The notes under the pieces: model-generated
Told to the model about the DNA's origin: nothing
The model's database searches: none
Seen by the model: only the letters and a program-made list of their open reading frames with translations
Shown: positions 11,704-23,944 of the stretch, in pieces
Layout of the letters: each line of letters opens with the position of its first letter
Position numbering within the stretch: the stretch's first letter is position 1
Made by a program: the position numbers and the translations under genes
Assembly: GCF_018687715.1 (NCBI RefSeq)
Contig: NC_056756.1
Location: 37,234,480-37,298,479, forward strand
Direction of reading: 5' to 3'
DNA length: 64,000 nt
DNA from: Carya illinoinensis
Lineage: Eukaryota > Streptophyta > Magnoliopsida > Fagales > Juglandaceae

Positions 11704-11990
11704 TCAATATGCATGCACAAGTGGGTTTACAACTTATAGTACTATTCTTTACAAAAAAGATCAAAATCTAACTATCTAAAGTGGCTACTTTTGTGCAGTC
11801 AATAACTATTCATGTTGGTTTCCAACTTTAAGTTGCGTTCTTTACAAAAAAAACTATCAAGATATAACTATCTAAAGTGATTTCATTTTTGTCGTCAATA
11901 TGCATTCACATGTAAATTTCCAGGTTCGAGTTGTGTTATTTACAAAACATGATCAAAATATAACTATTAAAAGTGGCTGCATTGTTACCT
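11704..11990. repeat. Three tandem copies of a ~96-bp unit
   Basis: Units start near 11704, 11799 and 11895, each beginning TCAATA. They share CTTTACAAAA, ATCTAACTATCTAAAGTG (diverged) and a T/G-rich end. Copies are clearly diverged, so the array is old. Confidence 0.75.
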
Positions 11991-12703
11991 TTTTAAAAAA
12001 AATTTCTTTCGAACGCATGTCAAACCCATAGTCACGGTTTTATATACCTTTGTTTTTCAAGTATTCCCAATTAGATGTAATGGAAATACTATTGTTGCAT
12101 TGGAGGCAAAGTTGAGGTATCCATCCTAATAATTTCTTTTTTCTCTCTTTCTTGGTCCAGTTCAAGCCTCTATTTTGTGAGGTAGATAATATTTTTCCTA
12201 TCTTTTATTTTCTCAATATTTGCTCTATTTTTCTCCTCTTTCATCTTATTCACCAAGTCAATAAGATTAAAAGCTGTGATATCTTGTCTCTTTCACTTTT
12301 TCTCTCACTCTTTCTCAACCTTCTTTCCTCTAAGGTTAGCGATGGTGTTTGCATCTAAACATGTAAACTTCAACACATGAGCTTCTTTGGTTAGTGATTT
12401 CCTCTTAGTTTCATCTTCCATTCGACCATTGTCTGTTTCCATTTCGGGTGGTACCTTATAATAGTTCAACAATTAAAGAAGTTGAATGTGGTGGAGTGAT
12501 TACCTCGATAGAGCTCCTTCACTTGTTCAATATGACAAACCAATAAATGAGATCCAATAAAATATCTAATATAATAAAATTGAAAGTAGATATTGATGGT
12601 ATTATATGTGCACTATATCTTGTTCGGAAACCTCATTTGTTAACCTCCCTTCGATTTTTAGCTAAGGCCACTAAAATTTGTTTTTGGCATATTAGATGGT
12701 TGA

Positions 12704-13051
12704 CTACCTATTCATGAGAGAGATGGGGCAATGTTCACAAGAAGTGGATTTCTTGGTTTCCACATGGTGTTCATGTACTCTAGCCAAAAATGAATGTTTA
12801 GATTGATCAACCCCATAGATTAGGTCCAACCTAGTACTAAACGAAGCCAATATTAGAAAATAGTTGTCTTCTACACTTAAGTTTCCTTGTCTTGATTTTA
12901 TCTTTTTAATATTCTCTTGTTTTGGTTTGGAAGGACTAACTTGGGATTCTAAATTGTCATTCAATGATGCAATGAGATAGTCATTGTAACTTTCTTCCCC
13001 CTCTTGTAAGAGGATAGTGAAGAAAGAAGCTCCATGGAGTTGTGAATCCAT
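12704..13051 (-). pseudogene. Harbinger ORF1 (Myb/SANT-like) fragment
   Basis: The minus-strand frame reads MDSQLHGASFFTILLQEGEE and later VHEHHVETKK and ISLMNR. In plants this type is the Myb/SANT-like ORF1 of PIF/Harbinger elements, often mis-annotated as 'glutathione S-transferase T3-like'. Right after LMNR a TAG replaces the expected tryptophan codon, with STI following in frame, so it is broken. Homology beyond about 12600 is faint. It is not a glutathione S-transferase. The link to the Harbinger transposase piece at 10287 is uncertain because that piece is on the other strand. Confidence 0.6.
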
Positions 13052-13187
13052 CCTTCAAAGCAAAAATAGTTAGGATCATGCAACTCAATCAAACTCAATT
13101 AAAAATTATATAAAATTCTAAATAATAAGTACCCCATGTTTTGATCAAAGCTCAATAAAAAAATAGAATGATCAATTGATATGGTTT

Positions 13188-13430
13188 TTAGCCACTGAAA
13201 AAATAGAGGCCAAAATTGACACATTATCTAGCCACTACAAAAAACAGAGGGAAACGTGACATCTTATCTAGCTATTGCAACAACAGAGGCAAAAGTTGAT
13301 ATAGTTTCTAGCTACTGCAAAAGCAAAGGCAACAATTGACACTAACTACAAAAAACAAGGGAAAAACAAAGGTAAATGCCACACCATATCTACCTACTGC
13401 AACAATAGATACAAAAACTAATATGGTTTG
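13188..13430. repeat. Degenerate ~48-bp tandem repeat (about five units)
   Basis: Units of the form CTAGCYACTGCAAAAACAGAGG followed by a GACA/GATATRGTTT segment repeat five times with decay. No coding content. Confidence 0.65.
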
Positions 13431-13648
13431 TATAATATATGTAGATATTGTACTAAAAAACTGTTCGTACATTTTAATTTTCTAGTTCATAATGTGAAAA
13501 TGAATGAAATTAGCATTCAGTTCTAATTTATCATTTACTTTCTTTAAACAATTTTAGGTAATAATAACGTGAATCGACACATCAAAATATATGGACCAAA
13601 CATCAATAGTTATGATATTAGATATTATTTTTTAAACCAAATAGCTTA

Positions 13649-14030
13649 AAACATTTACAAACATAATTATAAAGTTAATCATTAGAGGTCGTGGATAATT
13701 TGATAGTACCGTTTTTGCTCAAGGTAAATTCTAACTTAGAAAACAAAGTTAACTTAATACATGAGTGTATACTTTATCCCATATATGCCCAAGCATACGC
13801 CCATGCAATGCCTTCCATAATCCAAAACGATTTAGCACATAACAATATACAACTCAAAACCAATATCATAAAGCAGAGCCCTTATGCCACACGGCAATAT
13901 TGGATTGGGTATGATACCAACTGTTATGTCATAAAGCAGGGCCCTTATGCCACACAACATTACTAGATTGGGTATGATACCAAGTGTCATAACATTTGGT
14001 TTTGAAACAAACATTTACAAACATAATTAT
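13649..14030. repeat. 63-bp tandem duplication within a 22-bp direct repeat
   Basis: Two copies of a 63-bp unit start at 13867 and 13930 (CATAAAGCAGRGCCCTTATG, then GATTGGGTATGATACCA). They lie between direct repeats of AAACATTTACAAACATAATT near 13649 and 14009. The arrangement suggests a decayed LTR-type element, but no ends can be fixed. Confidence 0.55.
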
Positions 14031-15333
14031 ATCAGCACCACGCTTTGAAACAAATAATCACAATAAAGCTCCTTATAATTACTTCCATAGACTAAACTTA
14101 TCTTTCATACAACCAATGGGAAACTTAGAACGTGCACACACAACAGTTTTTACAATCCAATCCAAACCAATATGGGTATCACATTGTCTTTGCTCAGCTT
14201 TTCTTTTTACCGATGTTTACTCCTCTATCATTTTTAGCATTTTGAAAATTAAAAGAGAAAAAAAAAAAAAAGTTGATGAGAATCATGTAGGGTGTTTCTA
14301 GTTTAGTCATTTTATACTTGAAAGATTTTTCTATAACTTCAAATAAATACATTGTTGCAACATCAGAAAGTGGAGAAAAAATAAATTGACATTTAGGGCA
14401 CGAATAGAAAATTGAGACTTCATAATCACACTCGAACTAGAAACATCCCACTCAACAACAACAAACTCAAACCAGTTTTTGAATATATATATATATATAT
14501 GCAATTAGTGAATTTTTTAATCAAATCACTGCATCTCAAGACCCAACGAATATAGTAAACAAATATATATAATCAAACCCAACAAGTGTTTCGCATTTGA
14601 AGCGGTAGAATTTGCCATTCCGAGGAAAATAAAACAAAAAAACCTAAATATTTGACGATCCCCAAATTTGCACAAGAAAAAAAAATCCAAAAATATGCCA
14701 ACATACTTGAAAATATTAGATCTCATCGACTAGAAATTTTTTACATAACTTATCATAAGGAGAATAGAGAGATCGAGAGACAATAGGTTGAAGCATACCT
14801 AAAACCCACTAAAAAAAAAGAGTGATAGGAATAATCTTTTCAAAACTTTTTACCTTAAGTGGATAGCGAGATGCTTGAACTGAAGTGTAGCAAGCTTGAG
14901 ACACTTCCAATGCAAGTCCTAGTTGGTGGAATTGACGAGCAGAACCCAACTGTGAGGAAGTGAAGATGGCGCAAAATAAATGGAGGGGCCAAAATGAAAT
15001 AAAGGTAAACACTGTAAACTTTAGCAATGGAGAAAAAAGTACAAAGAAGAGAGATAAATGAATTAAAAATGGTAAACATTTATGCACGGTGCACACCAGA
15101 TGTAGCGGTACTATAGCAAACTGAAATTAGTAATGAAATACATCATCTATTGGATGGGCTTTTTGAGCTAGTTTCTTCAAATTTTATAGATACGTAGGTT
15201 TTGTATAACCCATTGGGAATGTTCTTAGATACTTGAGTAAGAGAAGATAAGAATCTAACAAGCCTCCCTTTCCAACAAGTATAAGAATAAAAAATAAATA
15301 AAGAATGGTTCCTCCCATCCTGACGAGACAAGA
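14031..15333. other. Unassigned repeat-like DNA
   Basis: No convincing ORF, only short hydrophobic frames without conserved motifs. An (AT)n tract lies at about 14482-14500. It joins directly to the Copia remnant on its right. Confidence 0.5.
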
Positions 15334-16820
15334 TGTGTTGTTTAACTATGATTTCATGATTTTCTTATTATGTAATTTCAGTCTCAACCATTTGGCTAGC
15401 TTTCTGTGTATGGTAGAGTTGTAACCTGTTTATAGTCTAATTGTAAACATTTGACTTATATTTTATTTAAAATCAATGAAAGGCCTAGACATAAAACATG
15501 TTATTATTCTGCATGGTATTAGACGCCTCAAAGTACTAGTAATACAGTCTTCTTCAACCCCTTCGGTCCCTCTCGTGCATTCTTTTGCTTCTCTAAAATT
15601 TGATCCAACAAAATCCTGTCTTCTAAATATTTCCATGAAGTTAGCCTCCAATAATTACCTGTAGTGGAAAGCACAAGTGGTATTTTTTCTCCATGGTCAT
15701 GGCCTTCTTGATTACATGAAAAATGAAGTTTAATGCCCACCTACAACACTTGTCGAAGAAAATTGTGTGTTGCATCCCAACCTAGTTGCAGTAGTCTGGT
15801 TGAGAATTGATAAGTTAATTATAGACTCTTCTTTCCCAGGTGATCAATAGTGAGAATTCACAAGATACTTGGGAGGTATTAGCAATTTTGTATGGAAGCC
15901 ATACATGAGATCTAAGCTCAACAAATTAAGAGTAAGATTCAAATGCTCACCCAAGGTACTTCCTCACTTGAGGATTATTTACACTAAGCCAAATCATTGG
16001 CTCTCTCTCTCTTCATGGTCCTAGAAAACTCATGGATGATGACGACTTCATCATCTACATACTCCGAGGATTGAGTTATGAGTTTGATCCCATTGTGGTA
16101 GCCATTAATGCATGAGATACATTTTCTCAACTTGAATAAGTTATTAGCAAGATTCAAGACTATAAAATGTGCATCATCACTTCCAATCAATTCTCTCCCA
16201 TTATTACCTTCGACACCATTCGTGGTGGCTCTGCCAATGGTTCTCGAGTTGGACGTCCACCAATCACACTTCTTAACTGCAACAAAAGACTACTTAAGGG
16301 GATAACAGACATTAAGAAACTCTACTTAGTGGTCGTTCTCCACAGTACCACAACATGAAGGTAGTGAACATAGCCGTGCTCGAAGTGATAGCTACAATAT
16401 CACTTACTTTCATTGTCGTGGTCCAAATCATAAAACTGATACTTGTTATGCACTGATGAGGAAGCCAAACATCATAAGGCATTTGTTGCCTTATAGGTTG
16501 GTGATACTATTAATGATACCTAGTATCTTAATACTGGTGCAAATCAACATATAACCTCTACTTGAACTAATGTGTAAGGTATTAAACCTTATTTTGGAAA
16601 TGACTAAGTCATGGTTAGTAATATGTGGCGTTGCTACTTTTACAATTCCCTCTACTGATCTTCAACTATAAAATGTTCTTATTGTTCTTGTCATTAAAAA
16701 GAATAAACTTTCGATCTCTCAATTTACTCAAAATTATCATTTTTGTTTTTCATTTTATCCGTAGAGTTTTGTTATTAAGAAATTTAAGATAGGGAAAGTG
16801 ATGTTTAAAGGCTCAAAATA
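15334..16820 (+). mobile_element. Ty1/Copia retrotransposon remnant: 5' LTR, PBS, gag, zinc knuckle, protease region
   Basis: A short LTR (about 15334-15513, ending TCTGCA) is followed by TGGTATTAGACGCC at 15514. This resembles the initiator-Met-tRNA primer site TGGTATCAGAGC. Gag pieces follow in shifting frames: LKFDPTKSCL and MKLASNNYL near 15594-15660, GHGLLDYM near 15700, and KLMDDDDFIIYILRGLSYEF near 16029-16085. A decayed zinc knuckle (HCRGPNHKTDTC) lies near 16415, a protease-like DTGANQHIT near 16530-16560, and a pre-integrase-like segment (IKKNKLSISQF) near 16697-16730. Many stops and frameshifts are present. Integrase, RT and the 3' LTR are missing, apparently replaced by other repeats from about 16830. 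Confidence 0.75.
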
Positions 16821-17740
16821 TATATCCCATCTTGAATTAGGGTCGTGAGACACGCCCACACACACACCTTACATTAAAACAACCATATTCTCTTTAGATG
16901 AAACACAATCCCATAAAAGTTTCAAAATTCTTATTTAATAAACCAAGAAACATCTTATAACAAAATATGTGGTAAGCACCATGAAATTTGCTTGAGTATT
17001 TGAGTAAACATAGAGAGGTATGTAGAGGAGAATGTCGGGATAATCAAGGCATAGGATATCCATACTCTTTCTAGTACACAAGACGTGGACTAAACATGTA
17101 TGCTTTATGACCATAGGCGTACATTGTTAGCATTGTCTCAATTAGAGACCTAATTACCTAAAAAGTGAAGGTCAATTTTCTGGTCTTGGTTGATGGCGGG
17201 TTGGCTTTTCCTCTATTGAGTCAAAGAAGACCACATGTTTCCAATGCAAGTACAAACATAGGCTCCTCTATTAGAAAGGAAACTAGGTTGGACAATAGAG
17301 ATGAAAGACAGGAAAACAAATTATTTGAAATGAAGTTAGAGTAGAAGGATGGTTGTCGAGGAGAATAAAAAGGAGAGAAAGGCATCACAGTATTCTATCA
17401 CCAATTTTTGGATTGCTTGGCGAGTTCTCAACTATCCAAGTGTACATCGAATTAAATGATATGACAATAGTTGATGGGCTCAGCTGCATTCCACAAGTTT
17501 TGCCAAGGAAAGATGGGTTCCTTAGATGGAGTTGGGTCTCTTGGTCTATCGCCAGTGAATGTTGTCCACATGGCAATAAAGTCTTTATGCATGGTCGAGT
17601 AGAAAATAAATATGTGACTCTGCTCGCAATAGTGTCATATTTGTGAAAATTGAGGAATGCGTAGGTGCTTCAGTTGGATTGTTACTACTAATCGCTCATT
17701 CATTGTTTCTTAGCACTCCACTCATGTTAGAGAGCTCCCT
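16821..17740. other. Repeat-derived DNA, no gene
   Basis: The sequence departs from the Copia remnant at about 16850 (GTGAGACACGCCCACACACA). Short ORFs around 17353-17646 have no motif I recognise. Confidence 0.4.
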
Positions 17741-19460
17741 ATGACTCATAGGTGTGGAAGGAAAACTTGTTTTTCTTACTGTTTGGGCTCATATTGCTCT
17801 GTTTACTGCTCGCCTATTGTATATGTTACACATTATCTGTTACATATTTATATGTTACATGAATGCTATGTCACATGCCACAAATGCCATGTCATCTATC
17901 ACGTTTTTATCTGTTACACACCACAAACACCATGTCATCTATCACATGTTTATCTATAAAAAGTCACGAATGACATGTCATCTATTACACGCCATGAATG
18001 CCATGTCTTCAATTATGCTACATTACTATCTATTACCTGCCATAAACACTATGTCATAAACATTTAGTAAGTCACAAAATATTTCCAAGTCATGCATGAA
18101 TCTTTTATGTTATTATGACTCCAAGTAGATAAGAGTTTGTCATAAAATATTATGAGTCAAGCATGAAACATTTATCAAAATAAATTGTATTAAGTTCAAG
18201 GATATAAAATCTACCGCATACTACAGTGAAGGCACATGAGCTGCGGGGTACTAGGATGAAGGGCATATATTTGCCATAATATAAAGGGTACTCAGTATGA
18301 AGGCGTGTGAGCTGCCTAAGTACTCCTATTATTAGGCATCGTTTGGATGTTGAGCTGAGTTGACATGATTTAAGTTTTTTATAAATAGTAATGAGTTAAG
18401 ATAGTAGAGTGAATTTTGTGGGGCTCACTGAAGTTGAGTTTAGATGTGTTTGGATGTTAAGATGAGTTTTAAATGTATTTATGAAAAATTGAAAAAGGTT
18501 GTGGGTCTCCTATGTAAAGAGGTGCTGAGTTAGAAAACGTTGTGGGTCCCATGTGTAAAGATATTTCTAGTTGAGATAAGTTTAGTAATTTGAGAGTTGA
18601 GTATTTAGATATCAGACTCAATTTAAAATTAGACTGAATTTAATCTAAGTTCCAAATGGGGTCTTAGTTAGAATGCAATAACTCAATTTACACAAGCAAG
18701 CATGTCATGTTCATATCAAGTCAAGTCAAATTATTTCCAATCATGTTACATTCATGTCAAGGCATGTCACATTCAAGTCAAATCATATCACGTTCAAGTC
18801 AAGTCAAGTCATGTCATATTACTATATGACATTAGTCATGTTCACGGTCAAGTCATGTCACACATATTCAGATTCATGTCATGATGCATATAGGTCATAT
18901 TACTATCATGCATACCTATTCATAGTATTACTTGTTTAAGAGTTTTACTCACTGAGATTTTATAAATCTCATTGGGTAGTTCCAACTACCATAGGGGGAA
19001 TAGTAGGAGCTGTGCAAGGACACGATGGAGCATCGTATCCCAAATTGGATGATGTCATATAGATCGGGATCAAGCCTCAAAGAATTAGTGAGGATGATAA
19101 TTTAGTTTTTTAATGTGGTTTTGACACTGATAACTGAGTTGTGTCAGCAGCCTGGTATATAGACTAGATATCTATTAGTTTGTAACAAAGGATTTCCAAA
19201 TCAAGTACAATGTCTATTTAGTTTGATGACTGGTTGGACTTAATGATGTTACTTTTGAGTATGCTTATATGAATGAAACGGAAAAATGTTTTGGGGTTAG
19301 TATTCTAGTACGTTGGGGTTAGTATTTAGGTACATTGTTTCAACATTCTTTTGAGTATGCTTATATGAATGAAACGCAAAGATGTTTTGAGATTAGGATT
19401 AATATCCTAGTTGGTCTTATCCTTCCCTTGTTTGGCTTTACCCAATAATTAATATCCTTC
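17741..19460. repeat. Decayed LTR-like region with minisatellites
   Basis: Contains a CATGTCATCTATYAC minisatellite (about 17826-18060), a CAAGTCATGTCA-type array (18700-18880) and a 96-bp direct duplication (CTTTTGAGTATGCTTATATG at 19252 and 19348). The text around 18940-19030 (TTACTCACTGAGATTTTATA) is of the kind found in long Gypsy LTRs. Ends could not be set, so this is a tentative call. Confidence 0.45.
18334..18665. mobile_element. MITE of a 'GTTTGGATGTTGAG' family
   Basis: Left edge TAGGCATCGTTTGGATGTTG and right edge TTCCAAATGGGGTCTTAG. The body (AGTTGAGTTTAGATGTGTTT, TTGTGGGTCCC) recurs inverted at 46281-46629. It is inserted within the LTR-like region. Confidence 0.65.
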
Positions 19461-20399
19461 ACATAGGGCCATGCAAAAGGTTCCTATTACCTCTGGACGG
19501 GGTTCTCACATGATTCCTCCATGCATCAAGAGGTTTCTATTAGGCTAAAAAATATTTCCCAATTTATTTACAAAATTAGCATTAATAATATCATACTCGA
19601 CAAACATACAAGAGTTAACCATAGAGGTCAGTCTCTCATTCTAAAACAACTCGTTAGTCACCCAAAAAATGGTGGAACTCTTGTTCGTCTTAATTAATAA
19701 GAGTAATAAATAAGTTTCACAGCTTAGTAAGCAATTCAATTAAAGCCAGTGTGTGATGGGTGTACATTTATAATTGAACAATAAGATATTTTTTGTACAC
19801 TTATTATAATAAAATGATGTAATCCATGTACTATAACAAGAACAAACCTTCATATAAATGAAATTATTACTATAAGTACAAGTCACATACAAATCATGAA
19901 ACAACAAATATCCTAAATAACCATGCGTCAACCCATTTTAATACATATTATTATTATAAATTGTATCCCAAAAATCATTGTCACTATCATAAATATTTTC
20001 TTCTCTTGGTACAGAACTTACTATCAAATCACAAAATAAAATCAATCATAGGATCACACTGTCAGTTTAGGATACTTGAGGTGGATATTTTTATAAAGGA
20101 AAATGATTTATATACAACATTTTTCATAAAACTTTACACAACTATATTTTGAATGAGGGGTATTTTTGTAAAACAAAGTAATATCATTTTAAGTTTCCTC
20201 ATCTTACAACATTATTATGAAATGTGTTGTGTGTATATCATTACTCTTTTATAAAATAACTTATAAAAGTAACATCATTACTGTACATAAATATTCTCAT
20301 ATTAACACATAGTTGTATAAAAGTTGTTAAAAAAAAGTTTATGCATATCATTACTCATCAGAAAATAGACAATCACCCTAAGTGATTTACAATCTCCAC
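19461..20399. other. AT-rich spacer with a MITE-like segment
   Basis: No gene seen. From about 20095 to 20355, repeated ATGATTTATATACAAC/ATATCATTACTC motifs in both orientations suggest an old foldback MITE. Confidence 0.45.
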
Positions 20400-21182
20400 T
20401 AGGGGTGAGATTCGGCTGGTCCAGACTAGAGAAACCAATCGGACTGGCTATTTTTTAACCGAAAGGTCCAGTCTAAATTATATAGGACCGAATTCATTCA
20501 GTCCAGTCCTTGGTTCAAGAGTTTTTCACCTTGGACCAGACCAAATGAAAATAAAAAATATATATTTTATTATTTATATGTATTATTTATATAAATAAGT
20601 GTATATAATTAATTGTTAATACATCACAATATTACATAAGTATGATATTCTTTAATGTATAACTATAATATATAGTATTAGTATATATTAATATATTAAC
20701 ATATTATAAGAGTTATAGTATAAACTATAGTATATGTATAAATTTATAATATATAGTATTAATATAGTTAACTTAATATATTAATATTAAATCACTATAA
20801 CTACATAGAGTATTATTTAATATAGTATTACCAATTTATTACTAACATATAGTATATTAGTAATATTACTAGTATAGTTATTAGTTATAGTATTGGTACT
20901 AAGTCTATAACTATATATATTTAGATCAATGTATTATTATATTCTTTAATGTATAACTATAATATAAAGTACTAATATATATTAATAATTGTATAATTTA
21001 TTATGTAATTTTTATTTAATAAGTAACTTAATTTTTAATTTAGTATTTTAAATAATTTTTTTATTAATCGATTAAAAAAACAGTTGGACCGAATGGATCG
21101 GACAAAACCCAATCCCTAGGGAATATTCAGTCCGGTTTGGGGAAAATGGTTCATCACCCAGACTGGACTGTACTCACCCCTA
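20400..21182. mobile_element. hAT-type non-autonomous element, 783 bp
   Basis: Tips TAGGGGTGAG at 20400 and CTCACCCCTA ending at 21182 are inverted repeats. They are flanked by 8-bp duplications ATCTCCAC (20392-20399) and ATCCCCAC (21183-21190), with one mismatch. An 8-bp TSD is the hAT hallmark. Subterminal GGTCCAGAC and GTCCGGT motifs recur in both halves, around an AT-rich core. No transposase is present. Confidence 0.85.
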
Positions 21183-21224
21183 ATCCCCACCAAAAGTAGA
21201 ATATTACTAATATCATAAGCAAAA

Positions 21225-21440
21225 AGATCCTGCTAGCGGACCGCCTAGCGTTTACCGCTGGGCATACAACTAGTTCAAAAGTCTTTGTTTTTGTTTTAAT
21301 TTTCTTTTAAACATTTTTATAACATCATTAATCATTAGAAAAAATTTTAAAAATACACAATTTACTAATAGTCACTTTCTTAATTATTAAGTTAAAAAAT
21401 TAAAAAAATTAAAAAAAAATGTATGAGCAGTAAGATTGAA
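21225..21440. repeat. A/T-rich MITE-like fragment
   Basis: Starts with CCTGCTAGCGGACCGCCTAGC and continues as a T-rich then A-rich body (AATTATTAAGTTAAAAAATT). A related body lies at 49645-49850, next to GAGCGGTTTAAATACACCGC. Confidence 0.4.
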
Positions 21441-21469
21441 GAGGCAAACTCATGGGGGATTTAGCATTG

Positions 21470-22325
21470 ACTAATACTAGATACAACTACAAGGAGATTT
21501 TTCCCCTACTAAAAGCCTAGAAGGCAAGCCCATATAAAGAAAGCCCAGTTCAGCTGGATGGCCCCTCGGCCTACTAAGGCCGCCCAACCTAAAAGCTGAA
21601 GTTAACCCATGACTACAATCACGCAGGAAAAACCAAGAGCAAAGAGGGAAATGACTCGTCGTCCCAATACCCCCTATGACACTTGGTACTTACAGGCTTT
21701 TAGGTGAGAAGTATATGGAGAGCCATTGATCTTCTAACAACAGGTATGAAGAAGTTTGACGAGATTTACCCATGGGATAAAGATGTCAGGAAGCTATGCC
21801 GCATTAATGGCGCCAATCCCTGGACTCCACACCACATTAATTGCACCACCCCGAGAGTTATGCCACATTAAAGGATTTTAACTAAGTGAGTAGTTCATGG
21901 GACATATACTCCCCAGGATAGTGTATTGGCTGTCCTCCCTCAGAAACCTAGTATAAAAGCCGATTTCCAAGTACAAAAACTTTCTCTTATTCCTCCAGAC
22001 TCTTGTACAAACTACTAAGAATATATTAACTTAAGCATTAGAGACTCTTCGGCCTCCACCAAGGCCCTTAACTCTTTGCGTTTTCTCTGTGTTTTCTCTA
22101 AGTGTGCAAGTGAAAGACTGGAGACCCAAGTTGCTGGAACTTAGCCCAAAGATATACAAAACACAACGTTAACAACAATCATAAGTTATGCAAGCGCCAT
22201 GCACTCATTTTAAAAAAGTGTAGTATCTTATTAACAATTAATTTTTTTATATGAGTCCTATATTTATTCTTTTTTTTTTAAAGAGTAGATCGCTTACACA
22301 CTTTATGACTATAAATATCATTTTT
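21470..22325. mobile_element. 'TAATACTAGATACA' MITE split by an LTR-like insertion
   Basis: The left piece TAATACTAGATACAAC and the right piece ATAAGTTATGCAAGCGCCAT continue each other when compared with intact relatives at 57510-57675 and 55900-56140. Those relatives read through this point as TACTAGATACAGTTATAGG, GTTATGCAAGCGC. The inserted block is annotated separately. Confidence 0.6.
21488..22171 (+). mobile_element. LTR-like insertion (solo LTR or TRIM), 684 bp
   Basis: It lies between direct repeats ACAAC (21483-21487 and 22172-22176) inside a MITE. The inside has plant-LTR features: GTATAAAAGCC (TATA-like, about 21951), a pyrimidine-rich start region, and a U5-like stretch (CTTAAGCATTAGAGACTCTT, CGGCCTCCACCAAGGC). 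The ends are not canonical TG...CA under this TSD, so the family assignment is inference. Confidence 0.5.
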
Positions 22326-23496
22326 CTTTAGTATTTTTCTAAGCAAAAATCAAACCTTCCAAATGGGAGTGTCCCTTGGAGAACAACTTTCTATACCTGG
22401 GCATAATTAAGCCTCAGTTGAGCCAATAGGGAAAATATAATAAAGGCATCATGATTAATACGCGTTATTCAGAATTTTTTTATTTATCAAGCTTAACGCA
22501 ACATGGTTCAACTTGTGTTTTCAGAAATAAGACTTTCTAACAAAAAGAAAAAAAAAAAAAAAAAAAAAGAGAGAAGAAGATAATAATAAGAAAACATACT
22601 GTTCCAAGTGAGCCAGAATATTATTGTAATTATCAGGTACAATATGTTAATGACTCACTATCAATAAACAATAAATAATTCACTACCCAACTCACTATCC
22701 AAACCTAAACTTAATGACTCCAACGAGTCACAAACAACTAGTAGTGTGTTAACTTGTAAAGTTTGCAAAAACTATTGATTTTCTAAGGTTTTAGTTATCT
22801 AAGTTAATTAGTGGGCTGTTTAATTTGGTTAGTATAAGATTGGACATTGTGGATTTAATTCTACTCTTTAAGTCCAAATGGTTGCAAATTTTGAGGTTAA
22901 ACAGAGTATCTCAACTTTTCTTCTTGTTTTTTTCCTTCATCTTTCATCTGATACCCTATGTATCATGTATTTATGGGCGTGTGGGTGTAATTATCTAAAC
23001 AAAATGCATACAATTTCAACGCGTCCATTAAAAGTCTGCATCACTTCACATCACAAGGGAATACAAACCAAAGAGTGAAAATCGAAGTTGATCTTTTAGG
23101 AGCAATTTCAACATCCACCACGTAAGCCCACAGAAGGAGTAGAAAAATTTACTTAGGACCAGCAATCCCTTTTGTATGTTTCTCATTGGCACTACTACTG
23201 CAGGTCGTCTGTACAAGATGCTTTAGTTCACATTTCTTATTTATTTTCCCTTTAAGAAGCCTCCACTAATTTAATTAACAACTAAAATCTGCCTCGAGCA
23301 GGAGCACGTACATTTTTATTTTTATTTATTTATTTATTTATTTTGTCTCCATTTATAAAGGAATGGATTTGACCCCTCTTTGTGACCATCTAACCATCCA
23401 AATCCTTATTTAGTGGTTGATTATTGTACTAAAAAGCTTCCCCATTCTCCTACTCCAGACTTTCCAACTTGGTTGTAATGCAGACTTTTCAATTTG
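22326..23496. other. Intergenic, no firm gene
   Basis: Contains a poly-A run at 22551-22568 and a TTTA run near 23317-23343. A 66-codon ORF at 22878-23078 has a hydrophobic start but no recognised motif. Confidence 0.45.
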
Positions 23497-23944
23497 ATGT
23501 CATTATGTTTAACAGACTCTTTTCTGTTTTTGGGTGGATTAGCAGTCATTGTCATTTCTATGATCTGGATCAAATTATTTAGGCATCATGTTCAACAAAA
23601 GTTTCTGACAGTATGTACAGACGAAAATTATGATGGCAAATTCTTCAATCATGAAGAATCAACTATCTTTGCACAAATTGCAAGGTTGAAACAAAATAAG
23701 AGCCACTCATAAAATGCAGTACAGCAATAAAACCATGGTTCTTAAATGTAATAGCTTTGTGGATTACAAAAGGAGAGGATTTTTTTTGGTTTCGATCCAG
23801 TTTCTTTAAAATGTTAAAAATAAATGAACTTACCTTGACAATTATTATGGCTCTAAAATTGTGCAGGAGCATAAAACCTCCAGTCATAAAGAAGATAAAG
23901 AGAGGAAAATTTCATCTGATCACAAGAAGAACAATCAGAGATAG
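23497..23944 (+). CDS. Possible two-exon gene for a 63-aa single-span membrane protein
   Basis: Exon 1 (23497-23610) encodes an N-terminal hydrophobic segment (FLFLGGLAVIVISMIWIKLF, residues about 9-28) followed by a basic stretch. It ends at a fair donor (ACA/GTATGT). Exon 2 (23867-23944) follows GTGCAG and adds a very charged tail (EHKTSSHKEDKERKISSDHK), ending at TAG. The join is in frame and gives a type of small tail-basic membrane protein common in plants. There is no homologue I can name. The polypyrimidine tract before exon 2 is poor and upstream exons cannot be excluded, so this is a candidate only. Confidence 0.28.

Noticed and set aside
12704..13051. Glutathione S-transferase gene
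   Set aside because: The frame resembles a Myb/SANT-like transposon ORF1 that is often given this label by mistake.
17826..18880. CRISPR-like array
   Set aside because: Units are degenerate, without constant repeats and unique spacers, and the genome is a plant. It is a minisatellite.
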